Shown in pieces: positions 11,941 to 21,732 of a stretch of DNA of 64,000 nt. How positions within the stretch are numbered: position 1 is the first letter of the stretch; each line of letters begins with the position of its first letter. A program made the position numbers and the translations under genes. The DNA comes from Ryuthela nishihirai (taxonomy: Eukaryota > Arthropoda > Arachnida > Araneae > Heptathelidae): positions 24,655,001 to 24,719,000 of the forward strand of contig JAWZYU010000007.1 in assembly GCA_038380435.1 (NCBI GenBank), written 5' to 3'. A model generated the notes under the pieces. It saw nothing but the letters and a program-made list of their open reading frames with translations. It was not told where the DNA came from and did no database searches.

Positions 11941-12255
11941 GTATTTGAGTTGCATTGTTGTATGGAAGCAATTTCATGGCAAATAAAAAAAAACGTTGCC
12001 CGAACGGATAGCAGGACCACACAGAAAGCGATTCAAGCAGTTTAGCGTTATTAACCTTTCCAAACTTTCTGGCGTCTTAAAATGTAACATTACTGACAAC
12101 TGGGATGACCTCAGAGAAAACTCCACTAGTTTGTTGGAAAGTCACCCTCCGCTGTTAGTTTGAAAAAGTTAACAACGCTACATAGTTTCGGTGTGAGCGT
12201 ACCTATATTGCAGGCAGTTTGTGCTTTCTTTGAATAATATTTTTGATCAATCAGT
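11941..12255. other. Short intergenic gap, nothing recognised
   Basis: This is a unique-looking stretch between the mariner and a nested SINE pair. No open frame or repeat match was found. Confidence 0.3.
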
Positions 12256-12575
12256 AAAGTCAGTGAGGAAGGCGAGACCTCGCAAAGACAGCAACCAAAA
12301 ATACCTCCTGAAGCAGTTGCTTTTTGCAGAGGTCTGACAGGAGACTTATACGACATAAAGAAGATCTGTGAGAACGGCGAGACCTCCGTAGAAAGATAAC
12401 ACAAACATCAATGCCTTACCAGAGGCTAGAACCTAGGTCCCTTTGATCAGTGCCAAGCGCACTAACCACTGGGCCACGAGACGGCACAACAAGAAAATAT
12501 GCTTTATTTCGGGATTCGAACCCAGATCCGTTTGCTTTGCGCTGCTCCACAATTGGACGGTTAACAACAGCAGAG
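12256..12575 (-). repeat. SINE-B inserted in an older SINE-B-like copy
   Basis: The outer copy contributes 'agtgaggaaggcgagacctc' (12258-12280) and, beyond the insertion, a tRNA-like head 'gggattcgaacccagatccg' (12514-12533). Between them (about 12298-12486) is a more typical minus-strand SINE-B ending 'cactgggccacgagacggc'. The outer head resembles the degenerate one at 18.8 kb. Confidence 0.7.
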
Positions 12576-12870
12576 AGCGGTAAGGAAACATCTCACCAAG
12601 TGTTATTAACAAGAGAAAAACGATTAATGTCGTACCAGACTAGAAAGACCAATCTTCGTCGGATGGGATGTTAAACCATGTTCTTGAGTATAGGAGTAAT
12701 ATAAGGTGCCTACAAAGCTGGTATGAGCAATTTCTGCACCATGGAAAAAACTTGGGTTCCATTTAAATTATTTTTTTATTAAAGACTTTTTTTGCATTTA
12801 TATTATTCGTTTATTGGCGGTCTCATCACTAAAACGCCTTTAAGATTTTGCTATCACTAATAATGACATA

Positions 12871-13083
12871 GCCGTCCCGTGGCCGAGTAGTTAGCGCGCT
12901 TGGCTACTGATCTAAGGGACCTGGGTTCGAGCCCCGGGTTAAGGCATCATGGATGTATGTGTTGTTTTTCTGCTGAGGTCCTGCCATCCTCACAGACCTT
13001 CTACTATGGCATATAAACTGACAGTCTCCTGCCAGATCTCTGTGGCAAGCAGCTGCTTGTGGGGGTATTTATTTATTTTTATT
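12871..13083 (+). repeat. SINE-B, full length with perfect TSD
   Basis: The head GCCGTCCCGTGGCCGAGTAG contains box A. Box B (GGTTCGAGCCC) lies at about 12922, the body follows, and the 3' end is 'gtgggggtatttatttattt'. The target duplication TAATAATGACATA is perfect at 12858-12870 and 13084-13096. This is the cleanest definition of SINE-B boundaries in the window. Confidence 0.96.
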
Positions 13084-13096
13084 TAATAATGACATA

Positions 13097-14119
13097 AACC
13101 AGAGTCCCCTTGTTTTAGAAAAAAATTAATAAAGTCATTTCAATATTTGTATTTATTGATTGTCACTTTCATAATTAAAATGACTAAGTATTTTGGCGGC
13201 ACAAACAGTCGTCCGGTTTATCGGAATCTCAGATCAGCTCTGTGCGTCAAAGAAAAAACTGGATGGTCTTGATACGAAGCACTCATTTGTTCTTAACAGC
13301 TCTCCGATGGCTTCCACTACTGAATTCCCTTCTGACGCCCGTTATATAGCACGAAAGCACTACTCAAAGATAAACGAAAGCACTACTCACAATAATAAAA
13401 AAATTTGGAGGACTATTGAAGGTTCATCGTTGTCGTCTTTCTAAATGGGTATCATATTAAAAAGAGCATAATGACAAATAAAGGCAAACACAAGAGAAGC
13501 AAAATTAGCGAAAAATATGAGTAAAATTATGGAAAGGAATGCTATCGCAGTAATAAATTACGGATTACAGTGTAATAAATATTTTCAAAGATTTAGAGTG
13601 AATCAGGCGAAATACACAGAACTCTGGAGTAATTATTTCAAGTGGAGTCACTTTTAATTGTTAGCAAACTGCTGCTGTGGTCTGTTGTTGGTTGACGGTG
13701 ACATTCCAACTGGGGTCCGGGTTCAAGTCTCGGGATAGCATGGTCGTTTGTTCTGTCATAACCCGCAGATAAGTTAGTTTGCGGATCTGATCACAAAAAA
13801 AAAATCTAAAAAAAAATCAACAGATTGAAAGTGATTAGTGTGCTTGGCTCCGAAGAAGTTGTGTGAAGAAGTTGTATCCGAGTCCCAGATAAGGCAGAGA
13901 TGTTATCGTTCTGATATATGTTGTTTCTGATTAAGCGTCCCTATGATGGTATATTACATTGAAAGGATCCTGTTAAAGTTTTGGTTATCGTGTTTGATCC
14001 GATAGCATTCTAAAAAGATATTAATGAAACTTGTTTTTTGTCTTCTGCTGCGCAATTATTATAACTATTACTCTGTGAAGACTTGTTTCTGTACAAGAAG
14101 TTCATCACACATTGAACAG
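13097..14119. other. Intergenic, with degenerate SINE-B pieces
   Basis: Box-B-like motifs occur at 13718-13736 ('gtccgggttcaagtctcggg') and 'gtatccgagtcccagataag' (13873). The second is followed by 'ctgatatatgttgtttctg', as in a worn SINE-B. An 83-codon plus-strand frame at 13193-13444 has no recognisable motif and is not called. Confidence 0.35.
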
Positions 14120-14131
14120 CTTTCAGGCAAT

Positions 14132-14505
14132 GGGTTGGGTTGCTTTACCTCTGAGCGGCACTTTTTTGCACACAATGACCAGGCCACAACGACCCCGAAG
14201 GCTCAGAGAAGGTTGGAGGAGGGGACCAATTGGAACAGCTGTTGAGAGACAGATGGTAGCCTCCCGTCAAGGCCATCCAGCGTGTTCTTTAAAGTGCGTA
14301 GGGTGTGCCTCACCCGTATACGGGGCCACGGTTTAACGTTCCATATGACGGCGGTGGCCTTTCCAAGCCCATCGGTGTCCCCTATTGACCGTGGGCAGGG
14401 CGGAGAGTTTTGCGGAGTTAAATCTCAATGCTGACCCAGCTGGGAATCAACCTGGGAACTGCAGATTACGAGTCTGGTGCGCTACCGACTGAGCTATCTC
14501 CGCCC
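14132..14505 (-). repeat. SINE-A, full length with perfect 12-bp TSD
   Basis: CTTTCAGGCAAT is repeated exactly at 14120-14131 and 14506-14517. The element between them is 374 bp. On its own strand it starts at the tRNA-like head (GGGGCGGAGATAGCTCAGTC) and ends ...ACCCAACC with no A-rich or simple-repeat tail before the duplication. Confidence 0.96.
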
Positions 14506-14517
14506 CTTTCAGGCAAT

Positions 14518-15021
14518 ATAATGTGAGTTTATCTCAATGCGTTTTTTTTTGTTTTTAGAGTGAATATCATTATTTTATTTTCAAATCAGCCTTTTTCCTT
14601 ATTTAAAGTAGTTTTTTTCGCTCATGTCGGCTATCAATAATGCAGTAATATTTGTCTATGTTTCTACAGATTTTATCTGCTATCAGCGTTAACGAATTTT
14701 TTCCCCCGCGGTTTAATCCGCGGAGCGATTTTTAAATGCTGGTATTCCACCTACGCAGGTCTTTATATATACACACACACTCCAGGGAAATGTACTGAAT
14801 GTTTTTACTTCAGTAACCACTTTAAATAGATCTGCGAGCACTATGATGTTCGCGGATCTCTTTTAAGCAGGGATTGCGCACTTGATATACAGTAATGTAC
14901 AGCAGTACCATTATCAAATGGTTTGCTACCAATTAAATTCATCCAATAAAAGTTAACAACAACTTTAAGTTTACACATAAAATTTGTAATGTCGGAGAAA
15001 ATACTCTGAGTTTAATTTAAA
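14518..15021. other. AT-rich intergenic DNA, nothing recognised
   Basis: Only a short CG pair block ('cccccgcggtttaatccgcgg', about 14702-14722, a weak hairpin) and a CA microsatellite (14768-14780) stand out. Confidence 0.3.
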
Positions 15022-15243
15022 TCAGACGAATTCCCTGCTTTTATTTTCCATAAATAAAGATTGATTTTTGGTAGAACTGATTTTGGTAGACTTCTCGGCC
15101 ACATTAGGTGCAGTAAAAACAATATCCGATTCGAAATTAGCTTCATACATCTCAGAAATCTTACACCAACGTAACTCTTTACCCTGAAATCTATAAGCAT
15201 CGTTTGGTACACCAATAAGTACACCACTTTTAAAAGGTGTTGG
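15022..15243 (-). CDS. Uncharacterised open frame or exon, no ATG start
   Basis: On the minus strand a stop-to-stop frame of 73 codons runs from a TAA at 15244-15246 to a TGA at 15022-15024. The residues look protein-like rather than random: ...VLIGVPNDAYRFQGKELRW... then SEMYEANFESDIVFTAPNV and a basic, Ser/Lys-rich end. A possible splice acceptor AG ('ccttttaaaag') precedes the residues SGVL, so it could be a terminal exon. Equally it could be a pseudogene or transposon scrap. I do not recognise the family and propose no function. A different-frame ATG ORF (15012-15227) overlaps it and looks less protein-like. Confidence 0.35.
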   Translation of the reverse strand, partial: PTPFKSGVLIGVPNDAYRFQGKELRWCKISEMYEANFESDIVFTAPNVAEKSTKISSTKNQSLFMENKSREFV

Positions 15244-15569
15244 TTAAAGTTTTTCTATTTTTCATGCAGCAATGACAAAAAGGTTAGAGTAATAGAACTG
15301 TCCTGCATATTAATGAAATGCTATATATAAGAACAGTAGAAAATCGCGGGTACCAGAAAATACGGAACCTCTTACGACTCAAAAAAAATCCATAGTAACT
15401 TTTGTCAGAATTGAAAAAAAATTCAATATTAATTTCGTCGTAAACAATTTAACTACGACAGAATTTCAATACAATTTCTTGCAAAAAATTCTAAAAATGC
15501 AGGGTCATCTCATGGTCTTTTGGCAATATCATTTTGGGTCAATAAATTCTTGGCTTATCGTAGATCTTA

Positions 15570-15750
15570 AAATAAATAAAATAAATACCCCCTCAAGCAG
15601 CTGCTTGCCACAGAGGTCTGACAGGAGCCTGTCAGTTTATATGCCACAGTAGTAGATCTGAGAGGATGGCAGGACCTCAGCAGAAAAACGACACAAACAG
15701 CCATGCCTTTCCCGGGACTCGAACCCAGGTCCCGTAGATCAGTAGCCAAG
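15570..15750 (-). repeat. SINE-B, 5'-truncated with TSD
   Basis: The copy lacks the first about 28 bp of its tRNA head (box A is absent, box B present), yet it is bordered by a perfect 13-bp duplication ATCGTAGATCTTA at 15557-15569 and 15751-15763. It was therefore truncated at insertion, not later. This is typical of incomplete target-primed reverse transcription. Confidence 0.94.
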
Positions 15751-15763
15751 ATCGTAGATCTTA

Positions 15764-17399
15764 GACATTTTAAATAACTTTAAACTCTGAGAAAGATCTC
15801 ATTTCTCAGATGATACGACAGTTGGTGTGTTTAATATTTTAAAGTGAAAATAAAGTCATATTTCTGATACGCTCTTTTTGAAAATAAATTGCAGAGCTTC
15901 AAGATTGTAGAATTAGAAGGCATTTTAAAATTTAATCTCCTCATTATAAGTAAATCTCAACAAGATCACTTTCCAATGCTGTATGCAATTTACGCATTTT
16001 ATAAGTATAAAAATATTTTGAGAGATACACTTATGTGACTACACATGATGGCGATGCCATAGTGTGACTACACTGATGGCATCGCCATCATGTGTAGTTC
16101 ATTCATTGCAATTTATGCACGGAAATGGCAGAGATATCGGCGAACCGAAAAGTTGATTGGAGTACCAAATCTTTAAGGCTTTTTTAAATATTATTTTCAC
16201 TCAAAAATTGTAAGCGTATTTCAATTTACGTATATAGGTTTTTGAAAGAAGCAATAAATAATAGAATATAAAGGTAAAAAATTTAATTAAAATTTAAGCG
16301 AGGAAAAAAGTTTCTAGTTTGTGTCATAATCTGAGGTGTCAAGTGAATTCAGACAAACCTGTTTATGCACGTGCAAGAAATCGTTGTATGTATTCAGTAT
16401 TGGTAAGAATCGACTTTTAGTTTTCTCGAAAACGCTCTTTTTCCCTCTTTAAACATTTAGCCAGTGAGGGATTTCCATTCCTCTCCCTCTCTGAAGAAAT
16501 TTTGGGTGCGGCCTTGTTCCTTTTAATGCCTTTCATAACAATAACAACAAAAAAAAAAAAGAAGAAAACTATGTTAGGTTTGTTTTTGAGGTGAATAATG
16601 GTAGCAGGTAATGTATGTATATACATATTATCGTTATTATATCACTTTCATCACATATAATGTATGTTAATTTTCTGTATTTTCAATAGAAGGCATTAAT
16701 TACACTAAAACTACCAACTCAACTTTGATGGTCGATTAGGTAGAAAGAATGGGGAAAGAGAAAAAGTAATTTTTACAAATTCAATCCAGAATTGTGTTCT
16801 TAGAGATCTTGCAGATTTGGGTATTCAGACAAATATAAAAGAAATGAATAGAGAAATACGGAATAGAATAGAGAAAGAGCTTGTAGCTAAGAGTATTTAG
16901 GGTTGTCAAGATTGAAGAGATACTATAGGAAAGGTGAATCTCCAGTTAGAAGCGTTCTGGTTAGCAATTGAAATTCGACCTTTGACTTGCTATTCGTACA
17001 AATGAATTTGGTATTGATATTTAAAAGCAAATGAAATGTGTATTTTTTTAAAATTTTCGAAATGGAAAATAAAAATCTAGTTGTCAATAAAAATCAGTTT
17101 GTCTTTCGCAAAAAATATTTTACATTTATATAGTTTTCAAAGGAAGAAGTATATATGTATTCCAGTAATATTTCGAACATAAACTTTATCAACAACCACT
17201 TAGCTGTCTCTGTGGTGTCGTATGACATTATCCAGTTTTAAATTGTGAGAATAAAAAATATACATGTTGCTCTTCTAATGTTTTACGGATCCAAAGGCTT
17301 AATAATAATTTTACCGCTGTATTTAATAATGCACATTAATTTAAATTCAGCAATCACAATTTTTTCATCCCTAAACAATCCCATTCGCATTTTTATGTT
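15764..17399. other. AT-rich intergenic DNA
   Basis: No coding frame above 69 codons and no element match, apart from the long hairpin at 16038-16098, which is listed separately. Confidence 0.3.
16038..16098. repeat. Perfect 23-bp hairpin
   Basis: ACTACACATGATGGCGATGCC plus AT (16038-16060) is exactly complementary to 16076-16098, with a 15-nt spacer that itself begins AGTG and ends CACTG. No TSD-like flank is evident, so it cannot be assigned to a MITE. Confidence 0.9.
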
Positions 17400-17700
17400 C
17401 CTTTGGACCGAGAATGACCAAGTTGGAGCCATCACGCCGGCAAGGGGGTCAAAGTGAAAAATCGTTTAAGCCTTCGGGCTAATAAGCGGTTAATAGTTGT
17501 CCGTGGGACGATGGCAGGCAGGTTTCTCTGGGCGATGGACCAATCACAGCCACCCAATGACTACCTGTGGCTCGCGCACTGACGCCAGATATGATGGAGG
17601 CAGGAAGTGCGGAGGCGGGCTAGAGATGCCGTTGTCCATGTCAGTGATTACGATCTGAACTCGCGTTATTCTCACTATAACTAGAGTTGGCTCACAGTAG
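17400..17700. promoter_or_regulatory. GC-rich, promoter-like patch
   Basis: Within AT-rich DNA this patch holds a CCAAT box in 'gatggaccaatcacagccac' (about 17535-17554), a GC-box-like 'ggaggcgggctag' (about 17609) and several CpGs. No TATA box or linked exon was found, so this is a suggestion only. It may also be an old repeat. Confidence 0.25.
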
Positions 17701-17872
17701 AAATCCTTTAGATCCAAATTGGGTTTTACGAAAAGGTTGGGAAAACTTATACTGCTTTAGCAATAATACTGGTACATTTACACATGTCAATGGAATGCCA
17801 CATACAAATCTGTGTTACTTCTGAGATTTTTATGAAAAAATGAGACACACGTTTTTACATAATTTATCGTTG

Positions 17873-18600
17873 GGTTGTTTTATCTCTGAGTGGCACTTTT
17901 TTGCACACAATGGGCTAAATGGCCAGGTCACAAGGGTTGGGTTGTTTTACCTCTGAGCGGCACTTTTTTGCACACCATGGGCTAAATGACCAGGTCACAT
18001 GGACCCCGAAGGCTCAGAGAAGGTTGTGGGAGGGGACCCACTGGAACAGCTGTTGGGAGACAGATGGTAGCCTCCCGTCAAGGCCATCCAGCGTGTTCTT
18101 TAACGTGCACAGGGTATGGCTCTCCCGCACACGGGGCCACGGCTTAACGCCCCATCCGACGGACGGCGGCCTTTCCAAGCCCATCGGTGTCCCCTACTGA
18201 CCGTGGGCAGGGCGGAGAATTTTGCGGAGATAAATCTCAACGCTGACCCAGCTGGGACTCGAACCTGGGAACTACAGATTACGAGCCTGATGCGCTACCG
18301 AATGAGCCATCCCCGCCCCGAGGTCACAAGGACCTCGAGGGTTCAGAGAAGGTTGGGGGAGGGGAACCAATGAGCAGCTGTTGGGAGACAAATGGTAGGC
18401 TCCTGTCAAGGCCATCCAGTGTGTTCTTTAACGTGCACGGCGTATGGGTCTCTCACATATAGGATCACGGTTTAACCGACGGACTGCGGCGTTTTCAAGG
18501 CTATCGGTGTCCCCTACTGACCAAGAGCAGGGCGGAGAGTTTTGCGGAGATAAATCTCAACACTGGCACAGCGCGCTACCGACTAAGTCACACCCGCCCT
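17873..18600 (-). repeat. Outer SINE-A, split by a second SINE-A
   Basis: The 3' part lies at 17873-17935 and the rest resumes at 18321 and runs to the head 'ccgactaagtcacacccgccc' at about 18600. The interruption carries its own target duplication (see the next entry), so this copy was there first. Confidence 0.92.
17936..18320 (-). repeat. Inner SINE-A, nested with 11-bp TSD
   Basis: This is a full-length SINE-A of 385 bp lying inside another SINE-A. The duplicated target AGGTCACAAGG (17925-17935 and 18321-18331) is itself SINE-A sequence. Its head 'gagccatccccgcccc' lies at the right and its 3' end 'ggttgggttgttttacc' abuts the left duplication. Confidence 0.96.
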
Positions 18601-18654
18601 CATTTATCGTTGCTGAAAGTTGTTTTTCTTAAAAATGGAAAACAAACAAACAAA

Positions 18655-18870
18655 TGATTTATTTTCAAAAAGCTCACTTGCTATAGAGGTGCAACAGAAG
18701 AGTGTCAGTATAATAAGCCATAGCGATAATCTGTGAGTAGGGCTAGACCTCAGAAGACAGCCTGGATCAGAAAGAAAACTTACTCGTATATACTTCATCC
18801 GGGGCTTGAACAGAGGCCTCTTTTGCTCCATAATCAAACAGTTAACAGTTCGGTAACTTTCATTTAAAAT
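18655..18870 (-). repeat. Degenerate SINE-B-like copy
   Basis: 'atctgtgagtagggctagacc' and 'cagaagacagcc' match the SINE-B body in reverse. The head 'ccggggcttgaacagaggcc' keeps box B but the rest is eroded. Confidence 0.55.
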
Positions 18871-19600
18871 ATATTTCTTATTTTTGTTATAATTTTCTAC
18901 ATAATATTTGGATATGCGAATTCCTAGACATTCATTGAACTGCTGAATATCAATAGTAATTCTCAAGAAAAGTTATAATTTCAATTTCCATATGATTTCA
19001 ATTACCAAAGGGCGATTCTAGTAATTTCAGAAACAAGAGTCAGTCATTTTTGAGGTAGTCTTGATTATAACTGGCCACATTATTCATTTCTCATGCGACA
19101 AAGACGATGCAATTGACATCACCAAAATATCTTATCATCAATGTTATTTCCCCACATAAAGTTTTCGTTAGAATATAAGGTAGCTTCGAATTTCGCTTTT
19201 TACCGGCATAGCTTTTAAAGCTTCATAGTAGAAATAAGAGTCTTCAAGAATTTTATTGCAATTTAAATGTTTTAAACTATTTTTTGATTCGTACAATTCA
19301 AAGTTACAGTATGTCTAATAGTGGTGGAAAATTATAAATTTTCACAGATTCAAAGTGAATTACTAATATTAAAGATTTTAACGCTGCAATTCAGAGAAAT
19401 GCTAAACTCTACAAACTGTATTAATAATTTTATACTGTAAATAAAAACTGGAATGAATGCTGTAAATAAAACTGGAATGTCGCGATCAATTCATCACGAC
19501 GTTAGTTCATCCCAGCATCAGTTCATCTCAGTGTTAGAGATAGGGTTTTATTGACTTTCTACATCTGTATTCAAATGAACTTTCTAGAGTAGGGTATGCG
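18871..19600. other. AT-rich intergenic DNA with short iterations
   Basis: 'actggaatg' units (19445-19480) and three spaced 'TTCATC' units (19490-19530) form small direct repeats. No gene was found. Confidence 0.3.
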
Positions 19601-19604
19601 GTAA

Positions 19605-19894
19605 AAATTTTTTGGGGTATGCCGTGAGAGCTGTTTCACTGATTACCCAGTAAAATGTTTATAATTTTATAAGATTTGTTAAATTGTTCATGTCATTTTT
19701 TATGTTTATCGATATATGTAATTTGTGAATACAAAATTTAATGTGTATATATATATATGTTTTATTTTATTCCCATTGTTATACTATAACTATAGTTTTA
19801 TCTATCTGTACAAGGGGTACGCCAGTTACATGCACATTTCCAGGGGGTACGTGAAGCATAAAAAGGTTGCAATAAAAAAGGTTCAGAACCACTG
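19605..19894 (+). mobile_element. hAT element 3' end, second copy
   Basis: It reads in the opposite orientation to the 4818 copy and ends ...GGTTCAGAACCACTG at 19894. It retains the last codons of the transposase frame ('tttcactgattacccag') and the same AT-rich 3' region with a TA microsatellite. An extra short block ('aaaaggttgcaata') near the terminus distinguishes it. The 5' part is missing. Confidence 0.8.
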
Positions 19895-20045
19895 CTTTAG
19901 AGGTAATTATTAAATTTTTACTTTTAGAGGTAAAACACGCATCATAAGAATTTGCCACAGAAATCAATTAAAACTTAAATAACAAATATTGTTCATGCCA
20001 TTTAATAAAATATACATTTTAAAAATTTGGGTAATGATTATTTCA
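19895..20045 (+). repeat. Fragment of the 3811-type element with SINE tail
   Basis: 'tttagaggtaaaacacgc' followed by 'aatcaattaaaacttaa' and 'catttaataaaatatacatt' parallels 4110-4215, where a SINE-A tail runs into the inner part of the 3811 long-TIR element. The inverted arms are not present here. Confidence 0.5.
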
Positions 20046-20065
20046 ATATCAAGCAATACATATCA

Positions 20066-20150
20066 TAGCAGCTGTCCAGCGGGTACCCTTGTGCCTGGCC
20101 ATTTAGCCCACTGTATGCACAAAAGTCAGGGGTAAAACAACCTAATCCTA
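20066..20150 (+). repeat. SINE-A 3' fragment
   Basis: Only 'agcagctgtccagcgggta' through 'ggggtaaaacaacctaatcc' remains. The 5' three quarters of the element is absent. Confidence 0.8.
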
Positions 20151-20229
20151 TGTTACTAAGAGGAGGCATAAAATATACAATGAGTTTTATATTTTCCACG
20201 TAACAATAGGTCACCATACACTGCCCTAC

Positions 20230-21080
20230 CAAAACAGAAATTTCCATGTTATACAATGAGAATCTAACTTCAAAGCTGAATTTGGCCAATGGGAGCTATG
20301 AGACGGGGCATTGTCTTGTTGAAAGAAGGCATCCTGTTGTGGGAAATGGATAGCCATGAATGGGTGTAGGTAGTCAGTGAGTATGTCCACATAGCCATAT
20401 GTGGTAATGGTGGTCTCAATAGGTACAAGGGGCCCCAAGATGGCACACATAAATACGCCACTGCCTCCACTAGCCTATAACACCCTAACTTGACAATTGC
20501 AGTCCATGCCACACATGCAACCTCCTGTCAGCATGTTGTAGTTGGAACCTCGATTCGTTGGACCAAACTATCTGTTTTGTCTTCCATGGTTCATTGGTGA
20601 TATTTCTTCACCCATATTGGTGATATATTGGTGATATTTCTTCACTCATAGCCTGGTGACATGCTGTTAACAAAGCATCGGCTGCCATTGCCCAGTAGTG
20701 CTATTGTACGTTGAATGATCTTTGAATAAACCTTTATAGGTACCCCGCCATTGAATGCTGATGTTATCAACTGCATTGTGGCCATCCGTTCTAAACTTAT
20801 GATATGGGATAGGCGGGGCTCACCTCGAATATCAATGACCCAGTTACAGCTATAGTTTTCCTAGCGGCTGCAGGTTTTGATGTAGTCTTGGTATAGATGT
20901 ATGACGGTCACACATGGAAATCCCAGACATTCTGTAGTCATATATATGGAGTACTCCATCATCCTCACTCCGACTATCTGCCCAAGACTGAACTCACGCA
21001 GGTTTCCGTGTTTATCCATCATAACAGCAGCAGGTCAATATCTGACCTATTTATAGCCCGCAAGAGGTTTTGGCTATTGC
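20230..21080 (-). pseudogene. Tc1-like transposase pseudogene
   Basis: On the minus strand the catalytic core is visible as GPLVPIETTITTYGYVDIL, then HPFMAIHFPQQ, then FFQQDNAPSHSS with the second catalytic Asp (20283-20450). Upstream pieces include RTIALLGNGSRCF, which fits the Tc1 DNA-binding linker (about 20660-20720). The third acidic residue and C-terminus are gone, and stops and frameshifts are frequent. No TIR pair was found, so the element limits are open. Confidence 0.8.
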
Positions 21081-21136
21081 GGTGGAGTAGGGCAAGTTTG
21101 TGGATGTATGCAGTGTGTATAATAATACCTAAATAA

Positions 21137-21333
21137 CAATGGGCTAAATTGCCAGGTCAGAGGGACCTTGGGGGCTCAGAGAAGGTTGGGGGCAGGGTAC
21201 TCACTTGACAACTGTTAGGAGACAGATGGTAGCCTCCAAGGCCATTGAGCATGTTCTTTAATGTGTACAGAGTGTCTCTCCCACACACGATTGTCCCCTA
21301 CTGACCGAGGGCAGGGAGTTTTTCTGCATAAAC
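21137..21333 (-). repeat. SINE-A, internal deletion and lost ends
   Basis: It begins at 'caatgggctaaattgccagg' without the terminal 50 bp and ends within the 'tctgcataaacatc' segment before the head. A block around 21290 (the 'cggcttaacgtccc' region) is deleted. Confidence 0.85.
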
Positions 21334-21732
21334 ATCATGAAATAATCTCTGAAAAATATATCTTTTGGAAAACAGCGTAGATAATAAAACACTGCAAAAA
21401 GCTTATTGCAAAACGTTTTAAAAAAGTTAACATTTTTAAATATATTTAATAATTATAACTTTCAGATTTAATTATAATCCATCAACAAGTTGACTGCTGC
21501 AATGTTAAGAATTTTAGGGTCGCCTCAGGCTATTGTTTTCATTGTATTTAGTTCAAAATACCATAATGGTGAATTTATGTGACAAAAAAATTTTACACCC
21601 TCTTTTTAAATGTGTGTGTGCAATCATGTGTGCATCGCGCGGCTTGTAGGGCAAAAATTTTCATGCTGGGCCAGGCGGTTTGCAAGTTTATACAGGATTT
21701 TTCAGAAGTTTATGTGAACAGTTTCTAATATA

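Noticed and set aside
18604..18966. 120-codon minus-strand ORF
   Set aside because: It lies over a degenerate SINE-B-like copy and low-complexity DNA, with no motif.
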